64,000 bases of DNA from Chloroflexota bacterium (lineage in GTDB: Bacteria; Chloroflexota; UBA11872; VXNJ01): positions 1 through 64,000 of the forward strand of contig VXNJ01000007.1 of NCBI GenBank assembly GCA_009840625.1, read 5' to 3'. The notes below the pieces were generated by a model, which saw only the letters and a list, made by a program, of their open reading frames with translations, did not search any database and was not told where the DNA came from. The position numbers and the translations under genes are program-made. Positions 1-8,189 of this stretch are shown here, one piece after another; the first letter of the stretch is position 1, and each line of letters starts with the position of its first letter.

Positions 1-48
1 CAGTCGGCTGAAACCGGGTCGTCCGCGCTCTTCCTGCGGCGCGGGCTC

Positions 49-504
49 CTAGCGCGAACCGGGGATCAGCAGGACCTGCCCGACGTTTATTACCGACACG
101 TCGGCGATGTTGTTGGCGGCGGCCATTTCGTCAACGCTCACTCCGTAGAAGCCCGCGATGAGCGAAAGTGACTCGCCCGCCTGCACGACGTGTTCCAACT
201 CGTCCGCGGCCGCCTCGGTCGGTCGGCGCGGCGGCGGCGGGGCCGGGATCTGCACCAGCGGCACCCCCAATTCGACGTCCTCGTACTCGGTCGCCGCCGC
301 CCTCGCGCGCGGCGGCAGCGCCGGAGAAGTGACGACCGGCTCGATCTCGGCCGGTACCGGGACCGGCGAAGAAGATCCCCCCGCGACCCACCAGCTGCCC
401 AGGCCGTAGCCGGCGGCGGCTCCGAGCAGGGCCAGGGTCGCGACCAGCAGCGGGAACAAAAGTGGTCGCCAATTGGCGCTCCGACCGCGCCGCGATCCGC
501 TCAT
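49..504 (-). CDS. Membrane-anchored LysM-domain protein
   Basis: About 151 residues. An Arg-rich cytoplasmic N-terminus (MSGSRRGR) is followed by one hydrophobic segment at roughly residues 14-36, a Pro/Ala-rich linker, and a C-terminal LysM module at about 105-150 with the typical VVQAGESLSLIAGFYGVS start and a VGQVLLIP end. LysM modules bind peptidoglycan or chitin-like glycans, so a cell-envelope role is likely; there is no catalytic domain. The reading frame stays open into the tRNA-His gene just upstream, but a start inside the tRNA is implausible. I place the start at the ATG at 504, 2 nt after the tRNA CCA end, which leaves no room for a Shine-Dalgarno site outside the tRNA. The LysM call is strong; the biological role is inferred. 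Confidence 0.85.
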   Translation of the reverse strand: MSGSRRGRSANWRPLLFPLLVATLALLGAAAGYGLGSWWVAGGSSSPVPVPAEIEPVVTSPALPPRARAAATEYEDVELGVPLVQIPAPPPPRRPTEAAADELEHVVQAGESLSLIAGFYGVSVDEMAAANNIADVSVINVGQVLLIPGSR

Positions 505-506
505 TC

Positions 507-584
507 TGGGGTGACCGACGGGGATTGAACCCGCGACCTCTTGGGCCACAACCAAGCGCTCTGACCAACTGAGCTACGGCCACC
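507..584 (-). tRNA. tRNA-His (GTG anticodon), CCA encoded
   Basis: Read on the minus strand, a complete cloverleaf runs from the extra 5' G (position 584, the G-1 typical of tRNA-His) to an encoded CCA (509-507). The acceptor stem GTGGCCG pairs with CGGTCAC through one G-T wobble, and the discriminator is C, which pairs with G-1. The D-arm has AGCTCAGTTGGTCAGAGC, the anticodon stem is CTTGG/CCAAG around the loop TTGTGGC (anticodon GTG), and the T-arm has GGTTCAATCCC. A TAGACT hexamer about 40 nt upstream could be its -10 box, but this is weak. The gene lies between a coiled-coil protein gene upstream and the LysM gene immediately downstream. Confidence 0.97.
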
Positions 585-685
585 ATTCGTGCCACGGCGA
601 ACCGTTCGTGGCGGGAAAAAGTCTAGCAACGGTTTACGCGCTCCGTCCTGGCCAGGAAGCAGCCGGACCCGGCCGGCCACGGCGC

Positions 686-1192
686 CTAGTCCCGGTGCAG
701 GCTCGGATCCTGGGACGATTCGTCCAGCAGATTTATGGCTCGGTGGATGCTGGAAAGATGGGTGTTGAGCCGGTGCTCGACGTCGCGCAACATGTTCATC
801 GAATATGCGTCCATCTCGCGCCGCGCTTGCACGACCGCGTTCTGGGCGTCCTCGATCATCTGCTCGGCGCGGGCCTCGGCTTCGCGCACGATGGCCTCGT
901 CGGAGATCATCCGATTGGCCTGCTCGCGGGCGTGGGTCAGGATCTGCTCGGCCTCGCGCTGGGCATCGCGCGGGATGGCTTCGCGTTCACGCATGATCCG
1001 GCGCGCGTCGCGGATTTCCTCGGGGATGTTGATCCGCATCTGGTCGATGATTTCCAACAGATCGGACTCGACCATCAGGATCTTGTTGCCGAACGGGATG
1101 CGCTGGGCTTCGAGGACTGTTTCCTCAAGTCGCTGAATCAGGCCGACCAGATCGCTCTGGGGGCCGGAAACAGGGTTAGCTTCGTCAATCAT
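686..1192 (-). CDS. Coiled-coil protein of the CoaD-linked, DivIVA/ATP synthase b-like type
   Basis: 168 residues, highly charged (rich in Glu, Arg, Gln and Ala) and mostly predicted helix. The heptad-like stretch at about residues 45-140 contains repeats such as REAEARAEQMIEDAQ, which resemble the stalk helices of DivIVA or ATP synthase subunit b. No signal peptide and no transmembrane helix are seen. The ATG start overlaps the coaD stop by 4 nt (ATGA), so the two are probably translationally coupled. Genes of this kind beside coaD are often annotated only as hypothetical or cell-division-initiation-like proteins. I infer a structural, possibly septum- or envelope-linked role, without proof. 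Confidence 0.75.
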   Translation of the reverse strand: MIDEANPVSGPQSDLVGLIQRLEETVLEAQRIPFGNKILMVESDLLEIIDQMRINIPEEIRDARRIMREREAIPRDAQREAEQILTHAREQANRMISDEAIVREAEARAEQMIEDAQNAVVQARREMDAYSMNMLRDVEHRLNTHLSSIHRAINLLDESSQDPSLHRD

Positions 1193-1671
1193 CGGCGGTT
1201 GGAAATTTTATCCGCTAGGGCCTTTGCAACATTGGCCGGAACCCAGGTCGAGACGTCCTGACCCAGCAGCGCGACTTCGCGGATTAGCGACGAGCTGATG
1301 AACGCGTCGCTGAGAGAGCTGATGAGGCAGATCGTGTCGATCGAATCGTCCAGGGCCTCGTTCATGTGGGCCAGCGAGAGCTCGTAATCGAAGTCGGTTG
1401 GCACCCGGATTCCGCGCACCAGCACGCCGGCGCCGATCTGCCGGGCGAACCCCACCGTGGTGCCGTCGTAGAGGCAGGCGGATACATTGGCGTGGTCCTC
1501 GAGTGCCGCAGTCATCAGCTCAAGTCGTTCGGCGGCGCTAAAGAGCGTCGGCTGGTCGGAGCCCTCGTACACCCCGACGGTGAGGCGATCGAACATGCGC
1601 GCTGCCCGGCTTATCAGACCCAGATGGCCGTTGGTGACCGGGTCGAACGTGCCTGGTACGAGGGCGTGCAA
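1189..1671 (-). CDS. coaD: Phosphopantetheine adenylyltransferase
   Basis: 160 residues, the normal length. It transfers AMP from ATP to 4'-phosphopantetheine, the penultimate step of coenzyme A synthesis, in the cytoplasm. The nucleotidyltransferase signature GTFDPVTNGH lies at residues 7-16 (the T/H-x-G-H motif). The second motif, ISSSLIRE, which holds the KMSKS-like ISSTxxR loop, lies near residue 128. The central RGIRVPTDFDYELSLAHMN region binds substrate. It sits downstream of rsmD, as in many bacteria (rsmD-coaD pair), and overlaps the next gene by 4 nt. Confidence 0.97.
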   Translation of the reverse strand: MHALVPGTFDPVTNGHLGLISRAARMFDRLTVGVYEGSDQPTLFSAAERLELMTAALEDHANVSACLYDGTTVGFARQIGAGVLVRGIRVPTDFDYELSLAHMNEALDDSIDTICLISSLSDAFISSSLIREVALLGQDVSTWVPANVAKALADKISNRR

Positions 1672-1727
1672 TTCGAATTCCTCTCAGGGTCCGGTGACGG
1701 GCAATCGGCCTCGCCGGTCCGGGCGGC

Positions 1728-2333
1728 TCAATTCCCGTTTCCATTCTCTTCATCCGGGCCCGATCCCGCATCGACAACCAGCGTCAGCGCGCTGTCGCCG
1801 TAACGATAGTTGCCACAGATTCGAAATTCTCGTCCAGCAGATTCCACGGTCGACCGGGCCGAATGCTCCAAGACCGCCAGTCCGCCGCGGCCGAGCAGAC
1901 CGCGTTCAATGATCGCGGCTAGGGCGTCCATTGCCGCGTCCAACTGCGCGTACGGCGGGTCCATTAGCACCAGGTCGAACGGGGGGCCGCCTGCGAATTC
2001 ATCGATCCATCGCTCGACGCTCGAGCCGATGAAACGGCACCTACCTTCAACGGCGTCTTCGAGCTGGGCAAGGTTGCCCAGAACCATCTGCCGGGCCATG
2101 CGCGAGCGGTCAACCGCGACTACCTCGGCGGCGCCGCGGCTCAGTGCCTCGAATCCGAGGGCCCCGCTGCCGCAGTAGAGATCGGCGATCCGAAGGCCCT
2201 CGACCGGCCCGATCACGTTAAACAGGGACTCGCGCACCTTGGCCGAGGTCGGCCGGATTTTGGCGTCGCGGGAAGAGCGCAGGACCCGGCCGCGCAACTT
2301 GCCGCCGGTTATTCGCAGGCTGAGTCTGGCCAA
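1728..2333 (-). CDS. rsmD: 16S rRNA (guanine-966-N2)-methyltransferase
   Basis: 201 residues. It methylates G966 of 16S rRNA on the assembled small subunit, using S-adenosylmethionine. The start RITGGKLRGR is family-typical, followed by RPTSAKVRESLFNVI. The SAM-binding motif LYCGSGALGFEALSRGA is at about residues 53-69, and the catalytic (D/N)PPY motif reads LMDPPYAQ near residue 125. It is transcribed with recG upstream (26-nt gap) and coaD downstream (56-nt gap). Confidence 0.95.
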   Translation of the reverse strand: MARLSLRITGGKLRGRVLRSSRDAKIRPTSAKVRESLFNVIGPVEGLRIADLYCGSGALGFEALSRGAAEVVAVDRSRMARQMVLGNLAQLEDAVEGRCRFIGSSVERWIDEFAGGPPFDLVLMDPPYAQLDAAMDALAAIIERGLLGRGGLAVLEHSARSTVESAGREFRICGNYRYGDSALTLVVDAGSGPDEENGNGN

Positions 2334-2359
2334 CTAAACGACCGCGCCGGCGCTTATGC

Positions 2360-4678
2360 TCAATCCCCCGGGCCCTGTCGCTGGCGCACTATCCGTTTCA
2401 GCAACCGGTGCTCGCGGCGCGCAAGTTCCGGGTCCGCTTTCAATGTCCGCTCGGCCCACCGCCGTGCCAGTTCGTTGGCGGCCGGGTTCTGCCAGGCCTT
2501 GATCACGTCCGGGTCGTACCCGCTCTGCCGGACCCCCAGCAACTCGCCGGGCCCGCGCAGGCGCAGGTCCACCTCGGCCAGCTCGAACCCGCTGTTGGTC
2601 TCGGTCATCGCCCGGAGCCGCTCGTTCTCGCTAGCATCCTGGCTGTCAGACATCAGCAGGCAGAGGCTTTCGCGCCGGCCGCGTCCGACCCGCCCGCGCA
2701 GTTGGTGCAGCTGGGCCAGGCCGAACCGCTCCGCGCCCTCGATCATCACCACCGTGGCATTGGGGACGTCCACGCCCACCTCCACCACCGAGGTGGTCAC
2801 CAGGACCTTGGTGCGGCCGGCGCTGAACGCGTCCATTTGCGCCTGCTTGCGCACTGGCGGAAGCTGGCCGTGCAGAAGCCCAAGTCCCTCCCCCAGGCCG
2901 GACAGGGGTCCGCCGCGCAGACGCTTGTACTCGTCTTCGACGGAGCGCGCCGGAACCGACTCGGAGGCCTCGACCAGCGGACAGACGATGTACGCCTGGG
3001 CGCCGCTGGCAACTTCTGAGAGCAGCGTGTCGTAGGCGCGCTGGCGCTGCCGGGGGGATGCCAGGATGGTCTTAATCTCCCGGCGTCCGGCCGGGAGTTC
3101 GCGGATCTGGGAAACATCGATTTCGCTGCTGACCGCCGCCGCCAGGGTCCTGGGAATCGGGGTGGCGCTCATGATCAGGGTGTGCGGGTTGCCGTCGCCC
3201 TTGGCCCTGAGGGTCGCCCGCTGGCGGACCCCGAAGCGGTGCTGCTCGTCCACGATCACCAGGTTCAGGTTGGCGAACCGGGCCGCCTCCGAAACCAGCG
3301 CATGGGTGCCGACGACCACATCGACTTCCGCGTCAGCGACCCGGTCCCAGCTGCGCGTCTGCTCGCCCGGCGTGAGCGCGGCCGTGACCAGTTCGACCCG
3401 GACGCCGGCCGGGCCGAGCAACTGCTGGAGCGTTTGGTGGTGCTGGTTGGCCAGGATCTGGGTGGGCGCCATCAGCGCGCCCTGGAATCCCGCGCTGGCG
3501 GCCGCCAGCAGCGCGCACGCCGCCACCGCGGTCTTGCCGGATCCGACGTCGCCTTGCAGCAGGCGATGCATCGCAAACGGTTGCCGCAGGTCGTCCAGGA
3601 TTTCGTCGATGGCCCGGCTTTGGCCGGCGGTGAGTGCGAACGGAAGTTCCGCGACGAACCCTTCGACCTTGGACTCGAACTCGCTGATCGCCTGACTGGA
3701 AGACTGCTCGCGCCAGCGCCGCCGCCGCCCCGCAGCTGCCAGGTGGTAGTAGAAGAGCTGGTCGAAATCCAGCCGCATCTGCGCCCGGTCGCGTGCCTCT
3801 TCGTCGGGTGGGAAATGCTTGTCGGCCAGGGCCCGGCGGCGGTCGGGCAGACCGGTCTCGGCGATGATTGCGGGCGGGAGCGGTTCGGGCAACTCGGGGA
3901 GCGCGTCCGCGATGATCCGCGCACTCCAGGCCCGCCGCTGCTTCTGGGTGATCCCGGGAACCTGCGGATAGATCGGCACGATCCGCCCGGCGTTGGGCGA
4001 TCCCTCCGGGTTCAGTTCGTATTCGGGGCTGTTTAGCTTGCCCTGCCTGATCGCCCCGAAAAACGCCACCTGGCTGCGCCCGCGCAGGCTATCGGCCAGA
4101 TAGGGCTGATTGAACCAGGTGGCCTGGATTCGGCCCGAACCATCGCTCAGGGTGGCGGTTGTCACGCTGAGTCCGCGCCGCGGGCGGCCAGTTGAAATCC
4201 GCACGACGTCGGCCAGCACGGCAACCGCGCCGTCCTGCGGGAGAGCGGCGATCTTGCCGAAGACCCGCCGGTCCTCGTAGTCGCGGGGGAACTTCCCAAG
4301 AAGATTCGAGCAAGTCTTTATTCCGCGTTCGGCAAGCGCGGCAATTTGCTTGGGATTGGCCCGGGGCAGCTGCGAGACCGGATCATTGAGTCGCACCCGG
4401 GCGCGGCGTCGGCTCGGTCTGCGCGGCGCCCGGTCCGCCTGCGCCACCTCCCGGGGAAGCCCCTGCAGGGCGTTTTCCAGACCGGCGCGGCGCTGCTCCT
4501 GGGATAGCCGCCCATAGTCGACCAGCGGCGCCAGCACCGTGGCCTGCGGGCCGCTCAGCTGACCCTGCAGCAGCGCACCCAGGCCGCCGGTCACCCTTTT
4601 GTCGCGGCAGCCATCTTCCAGTTCGGCGCGCAGGATCCGCGCCAGCGCGATCGGGTCGAGTTGCCTATTCGATGCCAA
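2360..4678 (-). CDS. recG: ATP-dependent DNA helicase RecG
   Basis: 772 residues. RecG remodels stalled replication forks and Holliday junctions. An N-terminal extension of about 100 residues precedes the wedge/OB domain. The helicase motifs are intact: Walker A GDVGSGKT near residue 373, VDEQHRFGVRQR near 478, SATPIPRT about 30 residues later, and RGRVGRG near 660. The start is TTG at 4678, inside the 3' end of the preceding DAK2 gene (14-nt overlap), so translational coupling is likely. The fakA-recG-rsmD-coaD order resembles the recG neighbourhood of many Gram-positive bacteria. Confidence 0.97.
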   Translation of the reverse strand: MASNRQLDPIALARILRAELEDGCRDKRVTGGLGALLQGQLSGPQATVLAPLVDYGRLSQEQRRAGLENALQGLPREVAQADRAPRRPSRRRARVRLNDPVSQLPRANPKQIAALAERGIKTCSNLLGKFPRDYEDRRVFGKIAALPQDGAVAVLADVVRISTGRPRRGLSVTTATLSDGSGRIQATWFNQPYLADSLRGRSQVAFFGAIRQGKLNSPEYELNPEGSPNAGRIVPIYPQVPGITQKQRRAWSARIIADALPELPEPLPPAIIAETGLPDRRRALADKHFPPDEEARDRAQMRLDFDQLFYYHLAAAGRRRRWREQSSSQAISEFESKVEGFVAELPFALTAGQSRAIDEILDDLRQPFAMHRLLQGDVGSGKTAVAACALLAAASAGFQGALMAPTQILANQHHQTLQQLLGPAGVRVELVTAALTPGEQTRSWDRVADAEVDVVVGTHALVSEAARFANLNLVIVDEQHRFGVRQRATLRAKGDGNPHTLIMSATPIPRTLAAAVSSEIDVSQIRELPAGRREIKTILASPRQRQRAYDTLLSEVASGAQAYIVCPLVEASESVPARSVEDEYKRLRGGPLSGLGEGLGLLHGQLPPVRKQAQMDAFSAGRTKVLVTTSVVEVGVDVPNATVVMIEGAERFGLAQLHQLRGRVGRGRRESLCLLMSDSQDASENERLRAMTETNSGFELAEVDLRLRGPGELLGVRQSGYDPDVIKAWQNPAANELARRWAERTLKADPELARREHRLLKRIVRQRQGPGD

Positions 4679-6314
4679 TTACGAAGTCGTAGTGGTCCTG
4701 TCCACCGGCCAGCGTTTCAAATTCTGCCTCCGGCCACTTGCCCAGGAAATCATCCTCCAGCGCCGCCGCTTCGGACTCGGTCGCATCCGCGCCCCAGTAG
4801 ACGCTGACGAACTCCGGATCCAGGTCGCCCAGGCCGGCCAGACCCACCGCGAGCGCTTGGCCGCGGTCATCGTGGGCGGCGACCACGTCGCCGTCGACCA
4901 GGACCATGTACTGGCCCTCGCCGACCTCGACTTCGTTGACGCGGGCGTCGCGGACCGCGCGGGTGACCTCGATTGACGTGGTTTGCCGGATCGCACCATC
5001 CATCGCCGCAAGATTGCGGTCGGCGGCCAGGGTCGGCACGTAGGCCAGGGCCGCCGCTAGTCCCTGCGGCACCGACTTGGAGGCCAGCACGTGGACTTTC
5101 TTTTCGGAGACCTCGGCGGCGCCTTCGGCGGCCAGGATTATGTTCTTGTTGTTGGGCAGCACCATGACTTCGTCGGTGGGAGCATCGGCAATCGCCGATG
5201 CGATCTCGGCGACCGAGGGATTCATCGTCTGGCCGCCCTTCACGACCGTCGCCCCGAAATCGGCGAACAGGCGCGCGAACCCCTCGCCGGCGGCAACCGC
5301 GACCAGGCCGGCCGGGGGCGGCGGAACCAGGTCGGGTTCGGGAGCCTGGACGGCGGCGAATTGGTCGGCCTGCTGAAGGTCCATGTTCTCGATCGAGATC
5401 CGCGACACGGTACCCAGCGGGACCGCGTAATTGAGGATCTGGCCGGGCATGTCGGTGTGTACGTGCACCCGGATCCGCGAGGGGTCGCCGACCACGACCG
5501 CCGAATCGGTGTTGGCGGTCATCCAGAGGCGCATCTCCTCGAGGTCCAAATCGTGCCCGTCGACCAGGAACTGGGTGCAAAAACCGTGCTCGTCGCCGGC
5601 GTGTTCGGCCGCGAACCGGGCGAATGCCTCCTCGTCGCGCTCGTCGGTGGCGCCCTCCGGCAGCTCCTCGCCGGCAAAGAACATGCGCAGGCCTTCGTAG
5701 ATGACCGCCACGCCCTCCCCGCCGGCGTCGACGACGTTGGCCTCGGCCAGCACGGCAAGCTGCTGGGGAGTCTCAATCACCGCCTGGCGGGCGGCCCGGC
5801 TTACTTCGTCCAACAACCCCGCCAGGTCGGACTCGGGGAGATTGCTGGCAAGCGCGGTCTCGCCGGCCCGGCGGGCGACCGTGAGCATGGTCCCTTCGAC
5901 CGGTTCGGCTACGGCGTCGTAACCGGCCAGGGCGGCTTCGTTGAACGCCTGCGCCAGGGCGCGATTGCCGATTACGTCCGACGATGCCAATCCGACCGAT
6001 ATGCCCCGGACGATCTGGGAGAGGATCACGCCGGAGTTGCCGCGCGCGCCCACCAGGGCCCCTTCGTAGGCGGCGCGGGCGACCGCGGCGGCCGAATCCG
6101 ATCCCGACTCGCGCGCCGATTCCACCCCGGCCTGCATGGTCAGAAACATGTTCGTTCCGGTGTCCCCGTCGGGGACCGGGAACACGTTCAAGCGGTTGAT
6201 GGGGGTCATGTTGGCCTGGAGCCAGGACAAAGCCATTTCCAGGGCCGCCAAAAGGTCCCTTCCATCGTTTTTGCCCGATGGAGCGGGGAAGGGATTTTGT
6301 GAGTCCATGCGCAT
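4665..6314 (-). CDS. fakA: DAK2-domain fatty acid kinase-like protein (FakA/YloV type)
   Basis: 549 residues, matching FakA. The N-terminal DAK2 (dihydroxyacetone kinase L-subunit-like) ATP-binding domain spans about residues 20-215 and has the Mg-ATP motif VFPVPDGDTGTNMFL at about 44-58 and GARGNSGVILSQ at about 104-115. The C-terminal half matches the FakA fatty-acid-kinase domain, with a VMVLPNNKNI segment near 385. In Firmicutes FakA phosphorylates fatty acids held by FakB (DegV) proteins. No fakB is in this window, so that role is inferred by homology. It is divergent from rpmB, an arrangement also known for yloV, and opens the minus-strand operon. Confidence 0.88.
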   Translation of the reverse strand: MRMDSQNPFPAPSGKNDGRDLLAALEMALSWLQANMTPINRLNVFPVPDGDTGTNMFLTMQAGVESARESGSDSAAAVARAAYEGALVGARGNSGVILSQIVRGISVGLASSDVIGNRALAQAFNEAALAGYDAVAEPVEGTMLTVARRAGETALASNLPESDLAGLLDEVSRAARQAVIETPQQLAVLAEANVVDAGGEGVAVIYEGLRMFFAGEELPEGATDERDEEAFARFAAEHAGDEHGFCTQFLVDGHDLDLEEMRLWMTANTDSAVVVGDPSRIRVHVHTDMPGQILNYAVPLGTVSRISIENMDLQQADQFAAVQAPEPDLVPPPPAGLVAVAAGEGFARLFADFGATVVKGGQTMNPSVAEIASAIADAPTDEVMVLPNNKNIILAAEGAAEVSEKKVHVLASKSVPQGLAAALAYVPTLAADRNLAAMDGAIRQTTSIEVTRAVRDARVNEVEVGEGQYMVLVDGDVVAAHDDRGQALAVGLAGLGDLDPEFVSVYWGADATESEAAALEDDFLGKWPEAEFETLAGGQDHYDFVIGIE

Positions 6315-6433
6315 CGCCAGTTACCAAGATCGCATATTATTCTGTGGTGCCAGCGCCCGGCGGGCGAAGGTTCGAATTTTCCGCCTGCTGCCGGTGCGCT
6401 CCCCGATTCGAGCGGCACCCGCTTCGCGAACGC

Positions 6434-6439
6434 AAGGGA
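6434..6439 (+). promoter_or_regulatory. Shine-Dalgarno site of rpmB
   Basis: AAGGGA lies 6 nt before the TTG at 6446. It supports that TTG over the upstream in-frame ATG at 6278 as the rpmB start. Confidence 0.7.
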
Positions 6440-6445
6440 ATCTTT

Positions 6446-6676
6446 TTGGCAAAGTGTGACGTCTGCGGCAAGGGACGCCAGTTTGGCCGGCACATCCGGC
6501 ACAAGGCGTCCGGGCAGTGGAAATACCGCGCCCCCAAGAAACCGCGCAGCTGGAAAGCCAACGTGCAGCGCCGCCGCATGCTGATCGGCGGCGTCCGCAA
6601 AAGGGTCAATATCTGCACCCGCTGCATCCGCAATACCGCCAAGACCACCGAGCGGCTGGGCGTCAGCGGCCTTTAA
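6446..6676 (+). CDS. rpmB: 50S ribosomal protein L28
   Basis: 76 residues from a TTG start, matching the family N-terminus MAKCDVCGKG. The open frame continues about 56 codons upstream, but that stretch (rich in Arg and Cys) is unlike L28. Two zinc-ribbon pairs, CDVC (residues 4-7) and CTRC near residue 60, mark it as the zinc-binding C+ form. L28 is a component of the large ribosomal subunit. It is the first gene of the short plus-strand unit with the VOC gene and is divergent from the DAK2 gene. Confidence 0.95.
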   Translation: MAKCDVCGKGRQFGRHIRHKASGQWKYRAPKKPRSWKANVQRRRMLIGGVRKRVNICTRCIRNTAKTTERLGVSGL

Positions 6677-6754
6677 CCGAGCTCGATCAGGCGGGCCCCG
6701 TCCCGTCCCCGGACGCGCCAGGCTTCCTGCGTTTCATCCGACTGGAATACACCT

Positions 6755-7153
6755 ATGCCCGACATAAACACCGCTTTCATTCAGATGCCGATCGCCGACG
6801 TCGGGCGATCTCGAACCTTTTACGGCGAACTCGGATTTGAGTTCGACGAGATGTTCAGCGGCGACAACTCCGCCTGCGTGATCGTCGGCGACGGCGTCCG
6901 TCTCATGCTTATGTCGAGCGGGTTCTTTGCCAACGTGATTCCGGGCAAGCAGATCGCCGACGAAGCCTCGACCGAGGCGATCGTGTCGTTCAACTTGGCC
7001 GACCGCGCCGGCGTTGACGGATTCATCGCGGCCGCGATCGCAGCCGGCGGAAGTTCCTACCGCGAGACGATGGATATGGGCGGAATGTACGTGCGGGCCG
7101 TCCAGGATCCCGACGGGCACGTGCTCGAGGTCTTCGCCATGGGGGAAGGCTAG
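6755..7153 (+). CDS. VOC-superfamily (glyoxalase/bleomycin-resistance-like) protein
   Basis: 132 residues with one VOC unit made of two beta-alpha-beta-beta-beta modules. It starts MPDINTAFIQMPIADVGRSR and has the typical FYGELGFEF, then ends QDPDGHVLEVFAM, where the Glu would be a metal ligand. The usual N-terminal metal His position is Gln (FIQMPI), as in some VOC proteins that bind metal differently or not at all. VOC proteins range from lyases and dioxygenases to drug-binding proteins, and nothing nearby fixes the substrate. It follows rpmB by 78 nt and is followed directly by a terminator-like hairpin. Confidence 0.9.
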   Translation: MPDINTAFIQMPIADVGRSRTFYGELGFEFDEMFSGDNSACVIVGDGVRLMLMSSGFFANVIPGKQIADEASTEAIVSFNLADRAGVDGFIAAAIAAGGSSYRETMDMGGMYVRAVQDPDGHVLEVFAMGEG

Positions 7154-7154
7154 A

Positions 7155-7210
7155 AAACCCGGCGGAACCAATGCGCTCCGCGTTTATTGAATTGGCCCCG
7201 GGTTTCTTTT
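7155..7210 (+). terminator. Rho-independent terminator after the VOC gene
   Basis: AAACCCGG (7155-7162) pairs with CCGGGTTT (7198-7205), with an inner CCAA/TTGG helix in the loop. The helix is followed by CTTTT. It begins 2 nt after the VOC stop codon. Confidence 0.7.
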
Positions 7211-7298
7211 AGTCCGCGGCCGGGATCGTTCGGCGCGCCGCCGGTCGGGCAAAGCCGCGAAACCGGTTCGGGATCCCATCGTGCGCAATCATTCAAGC

Positions 7299-7319
7299 CG
7301 TGAATGATATTCATTCACG
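7299..7319. repeat. 21-bp palindrome, possible protein-binding site
   Basis: Two perfect 9-bp arms, CGTGAATGA and TCATTCACG, flank a TAT centre. TTCATTC at 7310-7316 also pairs with GAATGAA at 7324-7330, giving a second overlapping inverted repeat. The site is AT-rich compared with its surroundings, which suggests an operator or a trace of a lost element rather than a terminator. Confidence 0.5.
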
Positions 7320-7321
7320 AT

Positions 7322-7510
7322 ACGAATGAATTGGCATTGACAAGGCGGGTCGAGAAGGCCGTATCCGAGCCGCGGGGGGTCATGCCGGTGGTCATCCTGG
7401 CTGGCGCCCGGCAATCCCGCAAGGCAACCCTGGCCCGAAAACGGATTGGCGCCGCGATCAGATTTGGCTTGACGATTTCGGCAATTCGGACGCGACTTGC
7501 CCTCTGCGGT
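7322..7510 (+). pseudogene. Decayed fragment of an AAA_14/DUF4143-type ATPase gene
   Basis: The plus-strand frame at about 7333-7437 encodes LTRRVEKAVSEPRG, then PVVILAGARQSRKATLAR. This resembles the start of AAA_14 ATPases, whose P-loop reads GxRQxGKTTLxR. Here the Walker A Gly and Thr are changed to Arg and Ala, which should abolish nucleotide binding. A shift of frame near 7440 then gives DQIWLDDFGNSDAT, which looks like the LDD segment that follows the P-loop in the family. The similarity ends at the rpe gene. A frameshift plus a broken P-loop in a gene-poor 358-bp gap fit a remnant. Nothing else is seen in 7211-7298. Confidence 0.4.
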
Positions 7511-7511
7511 G

Positions 7512-8189
7512 CTATTCGGTCGCGGCCAGCACCCTGAGCTCGGAAACCGCAGCCGCTACGCCGCCCTGGTGTCCGAATACCGCCGAACCGGCCACGAATA
7601 CGTCAGCGCCGCTGTCGGCGCACTGCCTGATCGTTGCGGACCCCACCCCGCCATCAACCTCTATCAGGAATTTGGACCCGGTCTCCCGGCGAGCGGCGGC
7701 GGCGGCGGCGACCTTTGGCAGGCATTCGGGCATGAATGCCTGCCCTCCGGCCCCGGGTTCGACGGTCATGACCAGGATCAGGTCGAATTCCGGGGCGATC
7801 TGGTAGATCTTTGACAAGGGGGTTCCCGGCTTGATCGCCAGGCCCGGCCGCGAACCGCCCGCCCGGATGGTTGCGGCCATCGCCAAAGGGTCGGCGACCG
7901 CCTCCACGTGAAACGTCAAATAGCGCGGTCGCAGCGGCAGGATCTGCTCGACCTGGCCGGCGACGTCTTCGACCATCAGGTGCACGTCAAGCGGAATTTG
8001 CGAGGCGTCGGCCGCCGCCGCGCAGATCATTGCGCCGTAACTTATCGCTGGAACGAAGCGCCCGTCCATCACGTCGCAGTGGATTAGGTCGGCGCCGGCG
8101 CGCTCGCACGCCCTGATCGCAGTCCCCAGCTCCAGGAAATCGGCGCCCAGGATCGAAGGTGCGATCAACGCGTCCCGCCGAGGCGTCAT
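7512..8189 (-). CDS. rpe: Ribulose-phosphate 3-epimerase
   Basis: 225 residues, a TIM-barrel enzyme. It interconverts ribulose 5-phosphate and xylulose 5-phosphate in the pentose phosphate pathway. The family motifs are APSILGADF at the start, HCDVMDGRFVP with the catalytic Asp near residue 39, DVHLMV (His and Met metal region), MTVEPGAGGQAF near 145, and EVDGGV with the second catalytic Asp near 180. Its ATG overlaps the stop of the upstream zinc peptidase gene by 4 nt, making it the last gene of the gmk-priA-def-fmt operon. Confidence 0.96.
   Translation of the reverse strand: MTPRRDALIAPSILGADFLELGTAIRACERAGADLIHCDVMDGRFVPAISYGAMICAAAADASQIPLDVHLMVEDVAGQVEQILPLRPRYLTFHVEAVADPLAMAATIRAGGSRPGLAIKPGTPLSKIYQIAPEFDLILVMTVEPGAGGQAFMPECLPKVAAAAAARRETGSKFLIEVDGGVGSATIRQCADSGADVFVAGSAVFGHQGGVAAAVSELRVLAATE

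Noticed and set aside
5091-6302. A 403-codon plus-strand frame opposite the DAK2 kinase gene
   Set aside because: No family features. The minus-strand product has clear ATP-binding motifs.
6340-6440. A tRNA-like GGTTCGAATT string upstream of rpmB
   Set aside because: The flanking bases do not form a T-stem, and no acceptor, D or anticodon stems fit around it.
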